Positions 34,562 to 43,016 of a stretch of 64,000 nucleotides of DNA are shown here, one piece after another (the stretch's first letter is position 1; each line of letters begins with the position of its first letter). The position numbers were made by a program, and so were the translations under genes. The stretch spans positions 1,922,001-1,986,000 of the forward strand of contig NZ_RKSM01000001.1 in the NCBI RefSeq assembly GCF_008729015.1, read 5' to 3'. The notes under the pieces are model-generated. The model was not told the DNA's origin, made no database searches, and worked only from the letters and a program-made list of their open reading frames with translations. Source of the DNA: Haloarcula sp. CBA1129. Its GTDB lineage: Archaea; Halobacteriota; Halobacteria; Halobacteriales; Haloarculaceae.

Positions 34562-35476
34562 ATGCTATCGAGGGGGAAGCGACTGGGATATGCGGCCTAT
34601 GAGCGATTGCTCCAGTGGGAACTGTCAGGGACGCCCGACCACGTCGCAGTCATCATGGACGGGAACCGAAGATACGCTGAAAAGCAGGGTGCAAAAAAAC
34701 AGGAGGGTCACAAAGAGGGGGCCCAGACGACGGAGGCACTGCTGAACTGGTGCGACGAGCTCGGCGTCCGGGAAGTAACGCTGTACACATTCTCGACGGA
34801 GAATTTCGACCGCGACCCCGAGGAGCGCGAGCACATCTTCGACCTCGTCGAGCAGAAGCTCCGGACGTTTGCCGACGCCGACCGAGTTCACGAGGCCGGC
34901 GTGTGTATCCGCGCCATCGGCGAGACGGAGATGCTTCCCGAGCGGGTTCGTGATGCTATCGACTACGCCGAAGGGCGAACCGCTCAGTACGACCAGCTCA
35001 ACCTCAACATCGCGCTGGCCTACGGTGGCCGGGCCGAACTGCTCGGCGCGGCCCGCGATGTCGCCGCTGCCGTCGAGGACGGGACTCTCGACCCGACAGA
35101 CGTCTCAGCGGACACCATCGAAGCGCGACTCTACGAGGGGCCGACCCGCGATGTCGATCTCATCGTTCGGACCGGCGGCGACGAGCGCACCTCGAACTTC
35201 CTGCCGTGGCACGCTAACGGCAACGAGGCCGCCACGTTCTTCTGTACCCCCTACTGGCCCGAGTTCCGGAAAGTCGATTTCCTGCGGGCGATTCGAACCT
35301 ATCAGAACCGAGAACAGTCTTGGCGGACGACCCGTGCCGAGCGGTCGCTCGCACTGGTTCGTGCCATCGAACAGTCGGAGCTACCGACGGCCAAACGGAT
35401 GCTCGGACGGTTCCGCGACGCGCTCCCGAGCACCGAGCGCAAGCAGGTCGACGAAGAGTACGACCTCGCGGACTGA
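34562..35476 (+). CDS. uppS: cis-Prenyltransferase (polyprenyl diphosphate synthase, UppS type)
   Basis: A 304-residue cis-prenyltransferase. The catalytic loop is VAVIMDGNRRYAE with Asp33, then the helix with EGHKEGAQTTEALLNWCDEL, LYTFSTENFDR, the basic DVDLIVRTGGDERTSNFLPW and TPYWPEFRKVDF. In haloarchaea such enzymes make the long dolichol-type chains used for glycan carriers. The ATG at 34562 fits the TTATT element near 34533-34538; the GTG at 34541 and ATG at 34550 are less likely. The degenerate paralogue is convergent, 4 nt away. Confidence 0.88.
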   Translation: MLSRGKRLGYAAYERLLQWELSGTPDHVAVIMDGNRRYAEKQGAKKQEGHKEGAQTTEALLNWCDELGVREVTLYTFSTENFDRDPEEREHIFDLVEQKLRTFADADRVHEAGVCIRAIGETEMLPERVRDAIDYAEGRTAQYDQLNLNIALAYGGRAELLGAARDVAAAVEDGTLDPTDVSADTIEARLYEGPTRDVDLIVRTGGDERTSNFLPWHANGNEAATFFCTPYWPEFRKVDFLRAIRTYQNREQSWRTTRAERSLALVRAIEQSELPTAKRMLGRFRDALPSTERKQVDEEYDLAD

Positions 35477-35480
35477 TATC

Positions 35481-36089
35481 CTAGCGGCCGAATCGCCGCT
35501 GGCGCTCTTGATAATCCCGTAACGCCCGCAAGTAATCCCGCAGCCGGAAGTTCTGCCAGTTCACGTCGGTGAAGTACAGTTCCGAGTACACGGACTGCCA
35601 GATCATGAAATCGGAGAGCCGCTCGGCCCCGGTTTTGATGACGAGATCCGGATCGGTCGGGAAGACCAGATGCTCTTCGACCGCAGTCTCGTCTATGTCA
35701 GCTGGATCGAGAGCACCGGTATCGACGCTTTCGGCGAGCTTCTGGACGGCCGTTGCGAACTCCGACTGTCCGCCGAGACCGATCGAGATCTGAATCGGCG
35801 CGTCGGCCGTCGTCTCGTCGTTCGGTACTCTGACCGCTATCTCCCGTGGCGCGGTGACGCTTTCGAGTTCGCGCTGGAGTGTCGGAATCGCCTCCTCATC
35901 GAGGACGCTCACGTAGACGACGACGGTATCGGTACCGTACTGGACCGCCCAGTCGAAGAACCGCTCTAACGTCCTGTAGGCACCGTCTCCCAGCAGGTCC
36001 CGCTCCGTAATCACCAGCGCGACCGTCTCGGGCAGGTCGGCGTCGCTGCGCCGAACGCGCGTTGCGAGATATCGGTCGTATAGTCCCAC
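35481..36089 (-). CDS. cis-Prenyltransferase-like protein lacking the catalytic Asp loop
   Basis: A 202-residue homologue of cis-prenyltransferases. The C-terminal substrate region is well kept: PDLVIKTGAERLSDFMIW, then QSVYSELYFTDVNWQNFR. At the N-terminus the invariant IMDGNxR loop is replaced by VALVITERDLLGDG, so the Asp that starts catalysis is missing. This is the pattern of non-catalytic partners in heteromeric eukaryotic cis-prenyltransferases. I used the GTG at 36089, about 28 nt after an ATTTAC element; a GTG at 36125 is possible. Confidence 0.72.
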   Translation of the reverse strand: MGLYDRYLATRVRRSDADLPETVALVITERDLLGDGAYRTLERFFDWAVQYGTDTVVVYVSVLDEEAIPTLQRELESVTAPREIAVRVPNDETTADAPIQISIGLGGQSEFATAVQKLAESVDTGALDPADIDETAVEEHLVFPTDPDLVIKTGAERLSDFMIWQSVYSELYFTDVNWQNFRLRDYLRALRDYQERQRRFGR

Positions 36090-36184
36090 ACCAGTCGGTA
36101 TGCTGACAGCCGCAGTAAATCCCACGGTACCGTCGCCTCCACAGTTCGGAAAGGGTAAGTGCCTCTCGGGGATACCGGTGGGAC

Positions 36185-37543
36185 GTGACTGGCACAGTCC
36201 GTCGGGCAGGCGCGTTCGCCGCCGTGGGGACCCTCGCGGTCGCCGTCCCGGCCGCAACGGGCTTTCGCTCGCTCGAACTCGCGACTGTCGCCGCTATCGC
36301 ACCCTTCGTCCTCGTCGCCGCGCTCGGCGTGACGGTCATCGGACAGGACTCGCGGCTGTTCGACCTGTTCGCCCGCCCCGGTGACTACGAGGACGGGAAA
36401 CTGTACGGCCTCACGGCCTTCTCGCTTGCCGCTGCCGGCCTCGCGTTGCTTGCCGTCCGATTCAGTCTGCCGGTGCCGGTGTTTGTCGGCGTCGTCGTCA
36501 TCGTCGCCTACGGGAACCTCGGTCAGCGGCTCGCGTACACTGTTCGCTCCGACGAGGTGGTCGCAACCGCGGGCTTCGTCCTCGTCGGCTTCGTTGCCGG
36601 CGTCACGGGACAGGTGCTCGGAACACGGATTCAGGCCGCTGTCGGCGAGGGAGCGGCTGCTGTCGATCTCCCGCTCGTGCTGTTTCTCGCCGCCAGCGGC
36701 GCGTTTGTCGCCGCGCTGCTTCGCTCGGTGCTGTTCGAGCGGGACGACCCGCTGGTGATGCTCACCGTGGGACTGCTGCTGTGGCTGTTTTTCGAACTCG
36801 ACCCGTCGGTGACGGCACAGCGCGTCGTCATCGCACTTGCCGTGACAGTCCTGCTCGGATACCTTTCCTACGCACTTGACACCGCGTCTCTCCCGGGGAT
36901 GCTCACCGGCGTCCTCCTCGCGTTTTTGACCATCGTACTCGGCGGGTTCGGCTGGTTCGCGATGTTGATCTCCTTCTTCGGGCTCGGTGGGCTCTCGACC
37001 AAGTATCGGTACGACGAGAAACTCGACCGCGGCATCGCAGAGGAAAACGAGGGCGCACGCGGGAGCGGAAACGTGCTCGCGAACTCTATCGTCGCACTGT
37101 TCGCCGTCGTCGCCGCGGCGGCGAGTCCGAGCCATACCGCCGTCGACCCGCTGCTGTTCTTCTACGCCTTCGCCGGGGCCGTCGCCGCCGCGATGACCGA
37201 TACGTTCTCCAGTGAGTTCGGCGGGCTCTACGACAACCCGCGGCTCATCACGACGCTCAGACCCGTCGAACCGGGTACTGATGGTGGCGTCACATGGCAG
37301 GGCGTGGCTGCCGGGGCCGTCGGCGCGGGCATCATCGCCGGCATCGCCGCGCTCACCCAGAACATCGGGACGGTCGGCGGCGGCGTCATCCTCCTGTGCG
37401 GGCTGGTCGGCATGACCGTCGACAGCCTGCTGGGGGCGACCGTCGAGGGCTCGGTCGTCGGCAATCAGGGCGTCAACATGCTTGCGACGCTGGCGGCCGC
37501 TTTGACCGGTGCCGGTGTCGTGCTGGCCGTCGGTCTCCTATGA
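36185..37543 (+). CDS. DUF92/TMEM19-family membrane protein, possible CTP-dependent isoprenol-phosphate kinase
   Basis: A 452-residue protein with about ten transmembrane segments and GTG start. The second half carries the DUF92 signatures FFGLGGLSTKYRYDEK, then ARGSGNVLANSIVAL, FAGAVAAAMTDTFSSEFGGL and GMTVDSLLGATVEGSVVGN. The family includes plant VTE6, which phosphorylates phytyl phosphate; other members are uncharacterised. Next to two cis-prenyltransferase genes, a role in prenyl-phosphate recycling is attractive but inferred. The stop overlaps the next ATG (ATGA). Confidence 0.82.
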   Translation: MTGTVRRAGAFAAVGTLAVAVPAATGFRSLELATVAAIAPFVLVAALGVTVIGQDSRLFDLFARPGDYEDGKLYGLTAFSLAAAGLALLAVRFSLPVPVFVGVVVIVAYGNLGQRLAYTVRSDEVVATAGFVLVGFVAGVTGQVLGTRIQAAVGEGAAAVDLPLVLFLAASGAFVAALLRSVLFERDDPLVMLTVGLLLWLFFELDPSVTAQRVVIALAVTVLLGYLSYALDTASLPGMLTGVLLAFLTIVLGGFGWFAMLISFFGLGGLSTKYRYDEKLDRGIAEENEGARGSGNVLANSIVALFAVVAAAASPSHTAVDPLLFFYAFAGAVAAAMTDTFSSEFGGLYDNPRLITTLRPVEPGTDGGVTWQGVAAGAVGAGIIAGIAALTQNIGTVGGGVILLCGLVGMTVDSLLGATVEGSVVGNQGVNMLATLAAALTGAGVVLAVGLL

Positions 37544-37956
37544 TCCGCAAGGCCCGCTCCGAAGACGAAGCCACCCTCCGGGCTATCCAGACGAACGCGC
37601 TCGACGAGCCGTGGCCGGAACTGCTCGGCGTTGGAATCAACGGCCCGCCGCTCGTGCTGGTGCTCGATATCGGTGAGCCGGTCGGCTACGCGCTGGTGGT
37701 TCCGGACCACCCGGTCGCGTACTTGGCGGAGTTCGCCGTCACGCCCGGAAAACAAGGTCAGGGCCTCGGAACGACACTGATGGACGGGCTGCTGGAGAGA
37801 CTCCGGGCTGGTGGATTCGAAACGGTCAGACTCACCGCGCGCGCTGACGACGGGCGGGTCCGTTCCTTCTACGATGGGTTCGAGTTCTCGGTCGCCGACG
37901 AACTACCCGACCACTACGACGACGGCGACGGCGTGTTGCTCGTTCGGGACCTCTAG
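37540..37956 (+). CDS. GNAT-family N-acetyltransferase
   Basis: A 138-residue protein with the acetyl-CoA signature EFAVTPGKQGQGLGTTLMDG and C-terminal VRLTARADDGRVRSFYDGFEF. Its ATG overlaps the DUF92 stop by 4 nt, so the two are co-translated. Its own stop overlaps that of the convergent dnaG gene. Substrate unknown. Confidence 0.84.
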   Translation: MIRKARSEDEATLRAIQTNALDEPWPELLGVGINGPPLVLVLDIGEPVGYALVVPDHPVAYLAEFAVTPGKQGQGLGTTLMDGLLERLRAGGFETVRLTARADDGRVRSFYDGFEFSVADELPDHYDDGDGVLLVRDL

Positions 37957-39290
37957 CCCTCGATGCGAACGTGAACGGCTGTCGGCTGTTTGACGTACTC
38001 GCCGTGGCCGCCAGCGACGACAACATCGACGCCGCGTTGTGCAGCGACGTCGAGGAGTTTCTGTGAGCAATCGGCATCGATGACGACGGTCTTGGGAACG
38101 TCCGCAGCGGATTCTAGCAACGAAACAACGGCATCGGCGTCGCCCTCCGCGAGTAGCGTCGCGTCCTCGTCGACCAGCCTGACCGTCCCGCTGTGGTTCT
38201 GGATAACAGCTTCGATGTGGTCCGAAAGCGAGGGGATGGGCGGTTCGTCGCCGCTCTCGGTCGTATCCTCGTCGGTTGCTGCATCCGCTACCGCGGTCGC
38301 ATTCGAGCCGTCCGTGACGTTCGTCTCGCCATCGGTTGTTTCGGCCTGCGCCGACCCGGTCTGTTCCCCGGGGGTCGGCTGGCTGTCGGCGGTATCCTCA
38401 GACATCGCGGCCGCCACGGCACCGCCATCAGCGGTCGTCGATTCCCCGGCATGGGACATCTCCTCGCGGATGCTGTCGAGGCTCTTGGCGCTTGCGACCG
38501 TCTCGTAGGGGACCTTGTCCCGCAGCGCCGACATCACCTCGCTACGCGAGAGATCCTCGACGGACTTGTCGCTGGGAGTGACAGCGACGTAGTCCACGTC
38601 GCCGACCTGCGCGAGTTCCTTCAGAATGAGGTCTCCACCACGGTCACCATCGAGGAACGAAGTCACCGTCCGACCGGCCGTCAGGTCGGCGATGGCGTCG
38701 GGGACATTTGTGCCCTCGACTGCGACGGCGTTCTTGATTCCGTATTTGAGTAGTTGCATCACGTCCGAGCGGCCTTCGACGACGACAATCGCGTCGGAGT
38801 CGGCCACCCGCGGGCCGGCCGGGAGTCCCTCGTAGTCGGTCACGTCGGCGACCCGGACCTGTTGTCTGACCGTCTCGACGATGTCCGCAGTCTGGATGGA
38901 TTTCTCCTCGAAGTCGTTCAGCAGTTCCGTCGCGCGCTCGACGACTTCACGCCGCTTTGCGCTGCGGACGTCCTCGATTTCCGAGACCTCGATCTCGGCG
39001 CGACACGGTCCCACCTGTTCGATGGTCTCCAGTGCCGCGGCGAGAATCGCTGTTTCGACTCTATCGAGGCCGCTCGCGACGGTAATCTCGCCGAAGGACT
39101 GGCCACCTTCGGAGCGGATCTCCACGTCGATGCGGCCGACCTTCTTTGAGTCCTGTAGGTCCCGCAGGTCCAATTCGTCGCCGAGCAGCCCTTCCGTCTG
39201 GCCGAACACCGCGCCGACGACGTCGCTGCGCTCGACGACCCCCGCCGCCGTGATGTCGGCATGTATCAGATATTTCGCCGTATCTTGCAT
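37953..39290 (-). CDS. dnaG: Archaeal DnaG-type primase
   Basis: A 445-residue archaeal DnaG. The N-terminus (MQDTAKYLIHADITAAGVVE) and RSDVVGAVFGQTEGLLGDEL are typical. The TOPRIM domain (about 165-245) carries IVVVEGRSDVMQLL, VEGTNVP and SFLDGDRGGDLIL. An Asp/Thr/Glu-rich linker (about 285-350) precedes a C-terminal alpha/beta domain. Unlike bacterial DnaG there is no N-terminal zinc ribbon. In archaea the protein is associated with the exosome as well as having primase activity. Confidence 0.92.
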   Translation of the reverse strand: MQDTAKYLIHADITAAGVVERSDVVGAVFGQTEGLLGDELDLRDLQDSKKVGRIDVEIRSEGGQSFGEITVASGLDRVETAILAAALETIEQVGPCRAEIEVSEIEDVRSAKRREVVERATELLNDFEEKSIQTADIVETVRQQVRVADVTDYEGLPAGPRVADSDAIVVVEGRSDVMQLLKYGIKNAVAVEGTNVPDAIADLTAGRTVTSFLDGDRGGDLILKELAQVGDVDYVAVTPSDKSVEDLSRSEVMSALRDKVPYETVASAKSLDSIREEMSHAGESTTADGGAVAAAMSEDTADSQPTPGEQTGSAQAETTDGETNVTDGSNATAVADAATDEDTTESGDEPPIPSLSDHIEAVIQNHSGTVRLVDEDATLLAEGDADAVVSLLESAADVPKTVVIDADCSQKLLDVAAQRGVDVVVAGGHGEYVKQPTAVHVRIEG

Positions 39291-39500
39291 GATTGTCCTA
39301 TTTTCGAGCCCGTCGAACGCTGTTCCGACGGACTGCTGTCACTATGCTGATGTTGGGTAGTACAGCGGAATAACCTTGCGCACGCGAGTCGGCAGTGAAC
39401 AAACTCTTCCCCAGTTGCACTGCATGCAGACACTGCCGCAGTTGCGCAGTGGTTCGACGCTTTCGCTGTGGCTCGCCCCACTGCCTGACAGGTCAGCAGT

Positions 39501-40211
39501 TCACTCCAGCAATGGACGCATGCCGTCGATACCGGACTGGATGGCGTCGACTGGATTCTCGGGGTCGTCATGTTCGAAAACGAGCCATTCGGTTCCGGCC
39601 CCGCGGGCCGCATCGACCACGGCCTGAAGCGGGACGACACCCTCGCCGAGCGCCGTCGGCTCCCCGTCCTCAGTCATATCTTTGAGGTGGACGACGGGAA
39701 CGCGCCCGTCGAGTCGCCGGATCAGTGCGACAGGGTCTTGACCTGCCGCGTGCGCCCAGCCGGCGTCGAACTCGAAGCCAATCGATGTCTGGTCGACGAG
39801 CGCGTCGAAGGCGGTGCCGTCGCCGAGCGGGACAAACTCGTGGTCGTGGTTGTGATACAGCAGCGGCCGGTCGAAATCCGCCGCAAGCATGCCAAGTAGC
39901 GTCGCCGTCGACTCGATGGCGCTCTCGCTTGCGAAGTGGTCGTCGTCGAGATACGGGAGGACGAGGTACGGCGCGTCGAGCGTCCGGACCTGATTGCGAA
40001 CGGTTCGAGGGTCGGACTGCAGGTCTTCCAGTTGGACGTGGACGCCAGCAATGCCGAGTCCCGTTTCGTCGAGCGCGCGCCGGGACGCACCGGGATCACC
40101 AATGCCGGCGAACTCCACGCCGTCGTAGCCGGCGGCGGCGATGCGGCCGAGCACGTCCGAGAGGCGTTCCCGGAGGTCTCGAAGCGTCCAGAGCTGTATC
40201 GCTGTTCGCAT
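39501..40211 (-). CDS. Sugar phosphate isomerase/epimerase-like TIM-barrel protein
   Basis: A 236-residue protein starting MRTAIQLWTLRDLRERLSDV, with AAGYDGVEFAGIGDPG, FDRPLLYHNHDHEF, IGFEFDAGWAHAAGQDP and VPVVHLKDMTEDGEP. The pattern of Glu, His, Asp and His metal ligands in strands matches AP-endonuclease-2-type xylose isomerase-like enzymes. The substrate cannot be told. It stands alone, divergent from the tRNA-binding-domain gene. Confidence 0.82.
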   Translation of the reverse strand: MRTAIQLWTLRDLRERLSDVLGRIAAAGYDGVEFAGIGDPGASRRALDETGLGIAGVHVQLEDLQSDPRTVRNQVRTLDAPYLVLPYLDDDHFASESAIESTATLLGMLAADFDRPLLYHNHDHEFVPLGDGTAFDALVDQTSIGFEFDAGWAHAAGQDPVALIRRLDGRVPVVHLKDMTEDGEPTALGEGVVPLQAVVDAARGAGTEWLVFEHDDPENPVDAIQSGIDGMRPLLE

Positions 40212-40262
40212 ACCACCGCTGCGAACGCTGTCATAAAATAAGTGGACGTACTACCGGGGCGC

Positions 40263-40607
40263 ATGGGATTCACGGAAACCGAAATCGACCCCGCACGGTT
40301 CCTCGAAGATGTAGAGATGCGCATCGGCGAAATCGTCAACGTCGAGCCGTTCCCCGAAGCGCGCAAGGACGTGTACAAACTCGACGTGGACTTCGGCGAC
40401 GAGACGCGCCAGTCCGCGGCGGGACTGACCGACGTGTACGACCCGGAGGAACTGCTCGGTTCACAGGTCGTCGCCGTCGTCAACCTCGGCACGGTCTCTA
40501 TCGCCGGCTTCGAGAGCGAGTGTCTGGTCACCGGCGTCGACAGTGAGGACGGCGTCGTCCATCTGGCCCCCGAGCGGGAGGTCGAGCCGGGGACCCGCGT
40601 GTATTGA
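40263..40607 (+). CDS. tRNA-binding domain protein (CsaA/Trbp111-like)
   Basis: A 114-residue stand-alone OB-fold tRNA-binding domain: DVEMRIGEIVNVEPFPEARK, LYKLDVDFGDE-type strand (VYKLDVDFGDETRQSAAGL), LLGSQVVAVVNLGTVSIAGF and ESECLVTGV. Relatives are CsaA and the C-terminal domain of MetRS. The ATG at 40263 is fixed by TAAAATA at 40234-40240. It may act as a tRNA chaperone or with an aminoacyl-tRNA synthetase; inference. Confidence 0.82.
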   Translation: MGFTETEIDPARFLEDVEMRIGEIVNVEPFPEARKDVYKLDVDFGDETRQSAAGLTDVYDPEELLGSQVVAVVNLGTVSIAGFESECLVTGVDSEDGVVHLAPEREVEPGTRVY

Positions 40608-40682
40608 AGAAGATAGTTCTTCAACGAGAGACGGTGAAGGTTCGTTACCCATTAGTACCGCCAGCGGCTAGTTTGTCGTAAT

Positions 40683-40892
40683 ATGAGTACGGGCAGGGCC
40701 GTCGGGTGGACAGTCGTCGCGCTCGTGTTGATGGCGCTGGCAGTCCCGTGGTTCCTCTGGGACACCAGCGGGATTGCGGCTGGACTACCTGTGTGGCTGT
40801 GGTGGCACATCGGGTGGATGGCGCTCGCGAGCGTCGTCTTCGCCGTCTTCGCGCGCACCGACTGGGGCCTCGGTGTCGAGGAGGTGGGCTGA
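40683..40892 (+). CDS. DUF3311 small membrane protein
   Basis: A 69-residue two-TM protein (MSTGRAVGWTVVALVLMALA and LWWHIGWMALASVVFAVFAR) with the ALAVPWFLWDTSGIAAGLPV segment of DUF3311. These small proteins are regularly encoded immediately upstream of SSS-family transporters, as here (1 nt gap), and are presumed accessory subunits. Confidence 0.85.
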   Translation: MSTGRAVGWTVVALVLMALAVPWFLWDTSGIAAGLPVWLWWHIGWMALASVVFAVFARTDWGLGVEEVG

Positions 40893-40893
40893 G

Positions 40894-42420
40894 ATGGCCG
40901 ACACCGCGCTCCAGTTGGGCATCGTCGGCGCGTACATGGTCGTCGCGCTCGCGGTGGGAGCCGTTGCCTATCGGCTCACCGACCGGACCGCCGAGGACTA
41001 CTACCTCGCGAGCCGAACGCTGGGCACGGTTGTCCTGCTGTTCACGACATTTGCGACGCTGCTATCGGCCTTTACCTTCTTCGGCGGCCCGAACCTCGCG
41101 TTCAGCGCCGGCCCCGAATGGATACTCGTGATGGGGCTGATGGACGGCGTCATCTTCGCCGTCCTCTGGTACGTGCTGGGGTACAAGCAGTGGCTGGTCG
41201 GCAAGCGCCACGGCTACGTCACGCTCGGAGAGATGCTGGGCGACCGGTTCGGATCGACGGCACTCCGCGTTGTCGTCGCCGCCGTGAGCCTGTTCTGGCT
41301 GTTTCCGTACGTGATGCTCCAGCAGAAGGGAGCGGGGCAGGCCATCGTCGGCCTCACGAACGGCACGGTCCCGTTCTGGGTCGGGGCCGGCGGTATCACA
41401 CTGTTCATGGTTCTCTACGTCGCGCTCTCGGGGATGCGCGGCGTCGCTTGGACCGACACGCTTCAGGGATTGTTCATGCTCTCGCTGGTCTGGGTCGCCG
41501 TCGCTTGGGTCCTCTCGGCCGTCGGCGGCGCGGGTGAGGCGACGGCGCTGTTAGCAACGGAGAAGCCCGCCTTCGTCGGTCTCGGCGGCGGCCTCTACAC
41601 GCCGCAGTACATCATCTCGACCGCGGTCAGCATCGCCTTCGGCGTGACGATGTTCCCCCAGATCAACCAACGCTTCTTCGCCGCCGGGTCGAAGAAGGTG
41701 CTCAAACGTACGTTCGCGCTCTGGCCGGTGCTCGTGCTCCTCCTGTTCGTGCCGGCGTTTATGCTCGGCGCGTGGGCGGCCGGCCTCGGCGTGACGGTAC
41801 CGGAGGGCGGCAACGTCATCCCGGCGCTGCTGGGCGAGTACACGCCGACGTGGTTCACCGCGCTGGTCATCGCCGGCGCGATGGCCGCGATGATGTCCTC
41901 CAGCGACTCCATGCTGCTGTCGGGGTCGTCGTACCTGACGCGGGACCTCTACCGGCCGCTGACCGGCCGCGACGACGCTAGCGACGAGCGGACCGACCGC
42001 CGTGAGGGGCTTGTCGCCCGCGTCGGCGTCGTCGCCTTCGCCACGCTGTCGTTCGTTGCGAGCCTCTACACGCCGGGAACGCTGGTCCAAATCGGCGATA
42101 CCGCATTCAGCGGCTTCGCACAATTGACGGTTCCCGTCGCACTCGCGCTGTACTGGCAGGGGACGACGCGCTCGGGGATGTACGCCGGCGTGGTCGGCAG
42201 TCAGGTGTTCTACGGCCTGCACGTCTTCCCGGTACTTTCGACGATTGGGGGACTGGTCGGCCTCAACATCGCCCTGCCGACGGCGTACATGGGCTGGACA
42301 CCCGGCGTCGTCGGCATTCTGGTCGGCCTCGTGCTGACGGTCGCCATCTCGCTGGTGACGGCCCCCGCTGCGACCGAGAATCGCACCGCCTACGCCGTCA
42401 CCGGTCTCGAAAGCGACTGA
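40894..42420 (+). CDS. Sodium:solute symporter (SSS family)
   Basis: A 508-residue transporter with about thirteen TM segments. SSS signatures are AEDYYLASRTLGTVVLLFTT, FATLLSAFTFFGGP, LQQKGAGQAIVGLT and AMMSSSDSMLLSGSSYLTRD. The DUF3311 gene directly upstream marks the pantothenate/proline/acetate-like subgroup, but the substrate cannot be read from the sequence. Na+-driven uptake fits a halophile. The start at 40894 is 1 nt after the DUF3311 stop. Confidence 0.88.
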   Translation: MADTALQLGIVGAYMVVALAVGAVAYRLTDRTAEDYYLASRTLGTVVLLFTTFATLLSAFTFFGGPNLAFSAGPEWILVMGLMDGVIFAVLWYVLGYKQWLVGKRHGYVTLGEMLGDRFGSTALRVVVAAVSLFWLFPYVMLQQKGAGQAIVGLTNGTVPFWVGAGGITLFMVLYVALSGMRGVAWTDTLQGLFMLSLVWVAVAWVLSAVGGAGEATALLATEKPAFVGLGGGLYTPQYIISTAVSIAFGVTMFPQINQRFFAAGSKKVLKRTFALWPVLVLLLFVPAFMLGAWAAGLGVTVPEGGNVIPALLGEYTPTWFTALVIAGAMAAMMSSSDSMLLSGSSYLTRDLYRPLTGRDDASDERTDRREGLVARVGVVAFATLSFVASLYTPGTLVQIGDTAFSGFAQLTVPVALALYWQGTTRSGMYAGVVGSQVFYGLHVFPVLSTIGGLVGLNIALPTAYMGWTPGVVGILVGLVLTVAISLVTAPAATENRTAYAVTGLESD

Positions 42421-42522
42421 AACGCCTTCGGTCCGGGCCCGACCATTCAGCGCGACAACCACCGGACGGCAGCCATCGTCGGACATGTAAACCTACAAAA
42501 GCGTCCAGACCAATGTGTCAGT

Positions 42523-42948
42523 ATGGACTCCGATCAAAACGTTGGCGGTCGCGACCGCCTGATCCGAGCGGTGCTGGCAGTCGTCCTGACAATCGTCTCC
42601 CTGCGCTGGCTTCGCAGCGGGAAGCGCAAGCGCGGGCTGCTGGCCGGTGTCGGCGCGCTCGGTCTGGGATTCAACGCCTCAACGGGGTACTGTGGATTCA
42701 ACGACACGCTCGACATCGATACGGCGGCCGATGACGACGACGTGTTCGCGCCGAGCGACGCGGACGACGACTCGGCGACCGACGAGCCGGCCGACGTGAG
42801 CGTTGACTTCACCTCGTCCGACGATGAGGCCTCGAACGGCCACGCCAGCGGTACGCTGACCTGCGCCGTCTGTGCGGACCCCATCGTTCCCGGAGAGCGC
42901 CGCGGACCGAACGAGGACGGCGCTATCGTGCACGAGAGCTGCGAGTAA
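42523..42948 (+). CDS. DUF2892/YgaP-like membrane domain with C-terminal zinc-binding tail
   Basis: A 141-residue protein. The first 70 residues are the YgaP-like DUF2892 unit: DQNVGGRDRLIRAVLAVVLT, LRWLRSGKRKRGLLAGVGAL and FNASTGYCGFNDTLDID. An acidic linker of about 35 residues leads to LTCAVCADPIVPGERRGP and a terminal HESCE, a likely zinc site (CxxC plus His/Cys). This fusion of a membrane domain and a small zinc module is unusual for DUF2892 proteins I know. Confidence 0.75.
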   Translation: MDSDQNVGGRDRLIRAVLAVVLTIVSLRWLRSGKRKRGLLAGVGALGLGFNASTGYCGFNDTLDIDTAADDDDVFAPSDADDDSATDEPADVSVDFTSSDDEASNGHASGTLTCAVCADPIVPGERRGPNEDGAIVHESCE

Positions 42949-43016
42949 CGCACCGCCACTGCGCTCAGCGGCCCGAGTCTGGTTCTTTTTATAATCACCG
43001 TCCCAGTCTTTCACGT

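Noticed and set aside
36011-37135. 374-codon minus-strand frame rich in Asp, Arg and His
   Set aside because: It lies opposite the DUF92 membrane protein, whose TM pattern and signatures are unmistakable.
39291-39500. Possible tRNA-like or small RNA between dnaG and the TIM-barrel gene
   Set aside because: GCAGTTGC-type words repeat, but no cloverleaf or acceptor/T-arm pairing can be drawn.
41551-42486. 311-codon minus-strand frame opposite the SSS transporter
   Set aside because: Low-complexity Arg/Glu/His composition typical of antisense to a TM protein.
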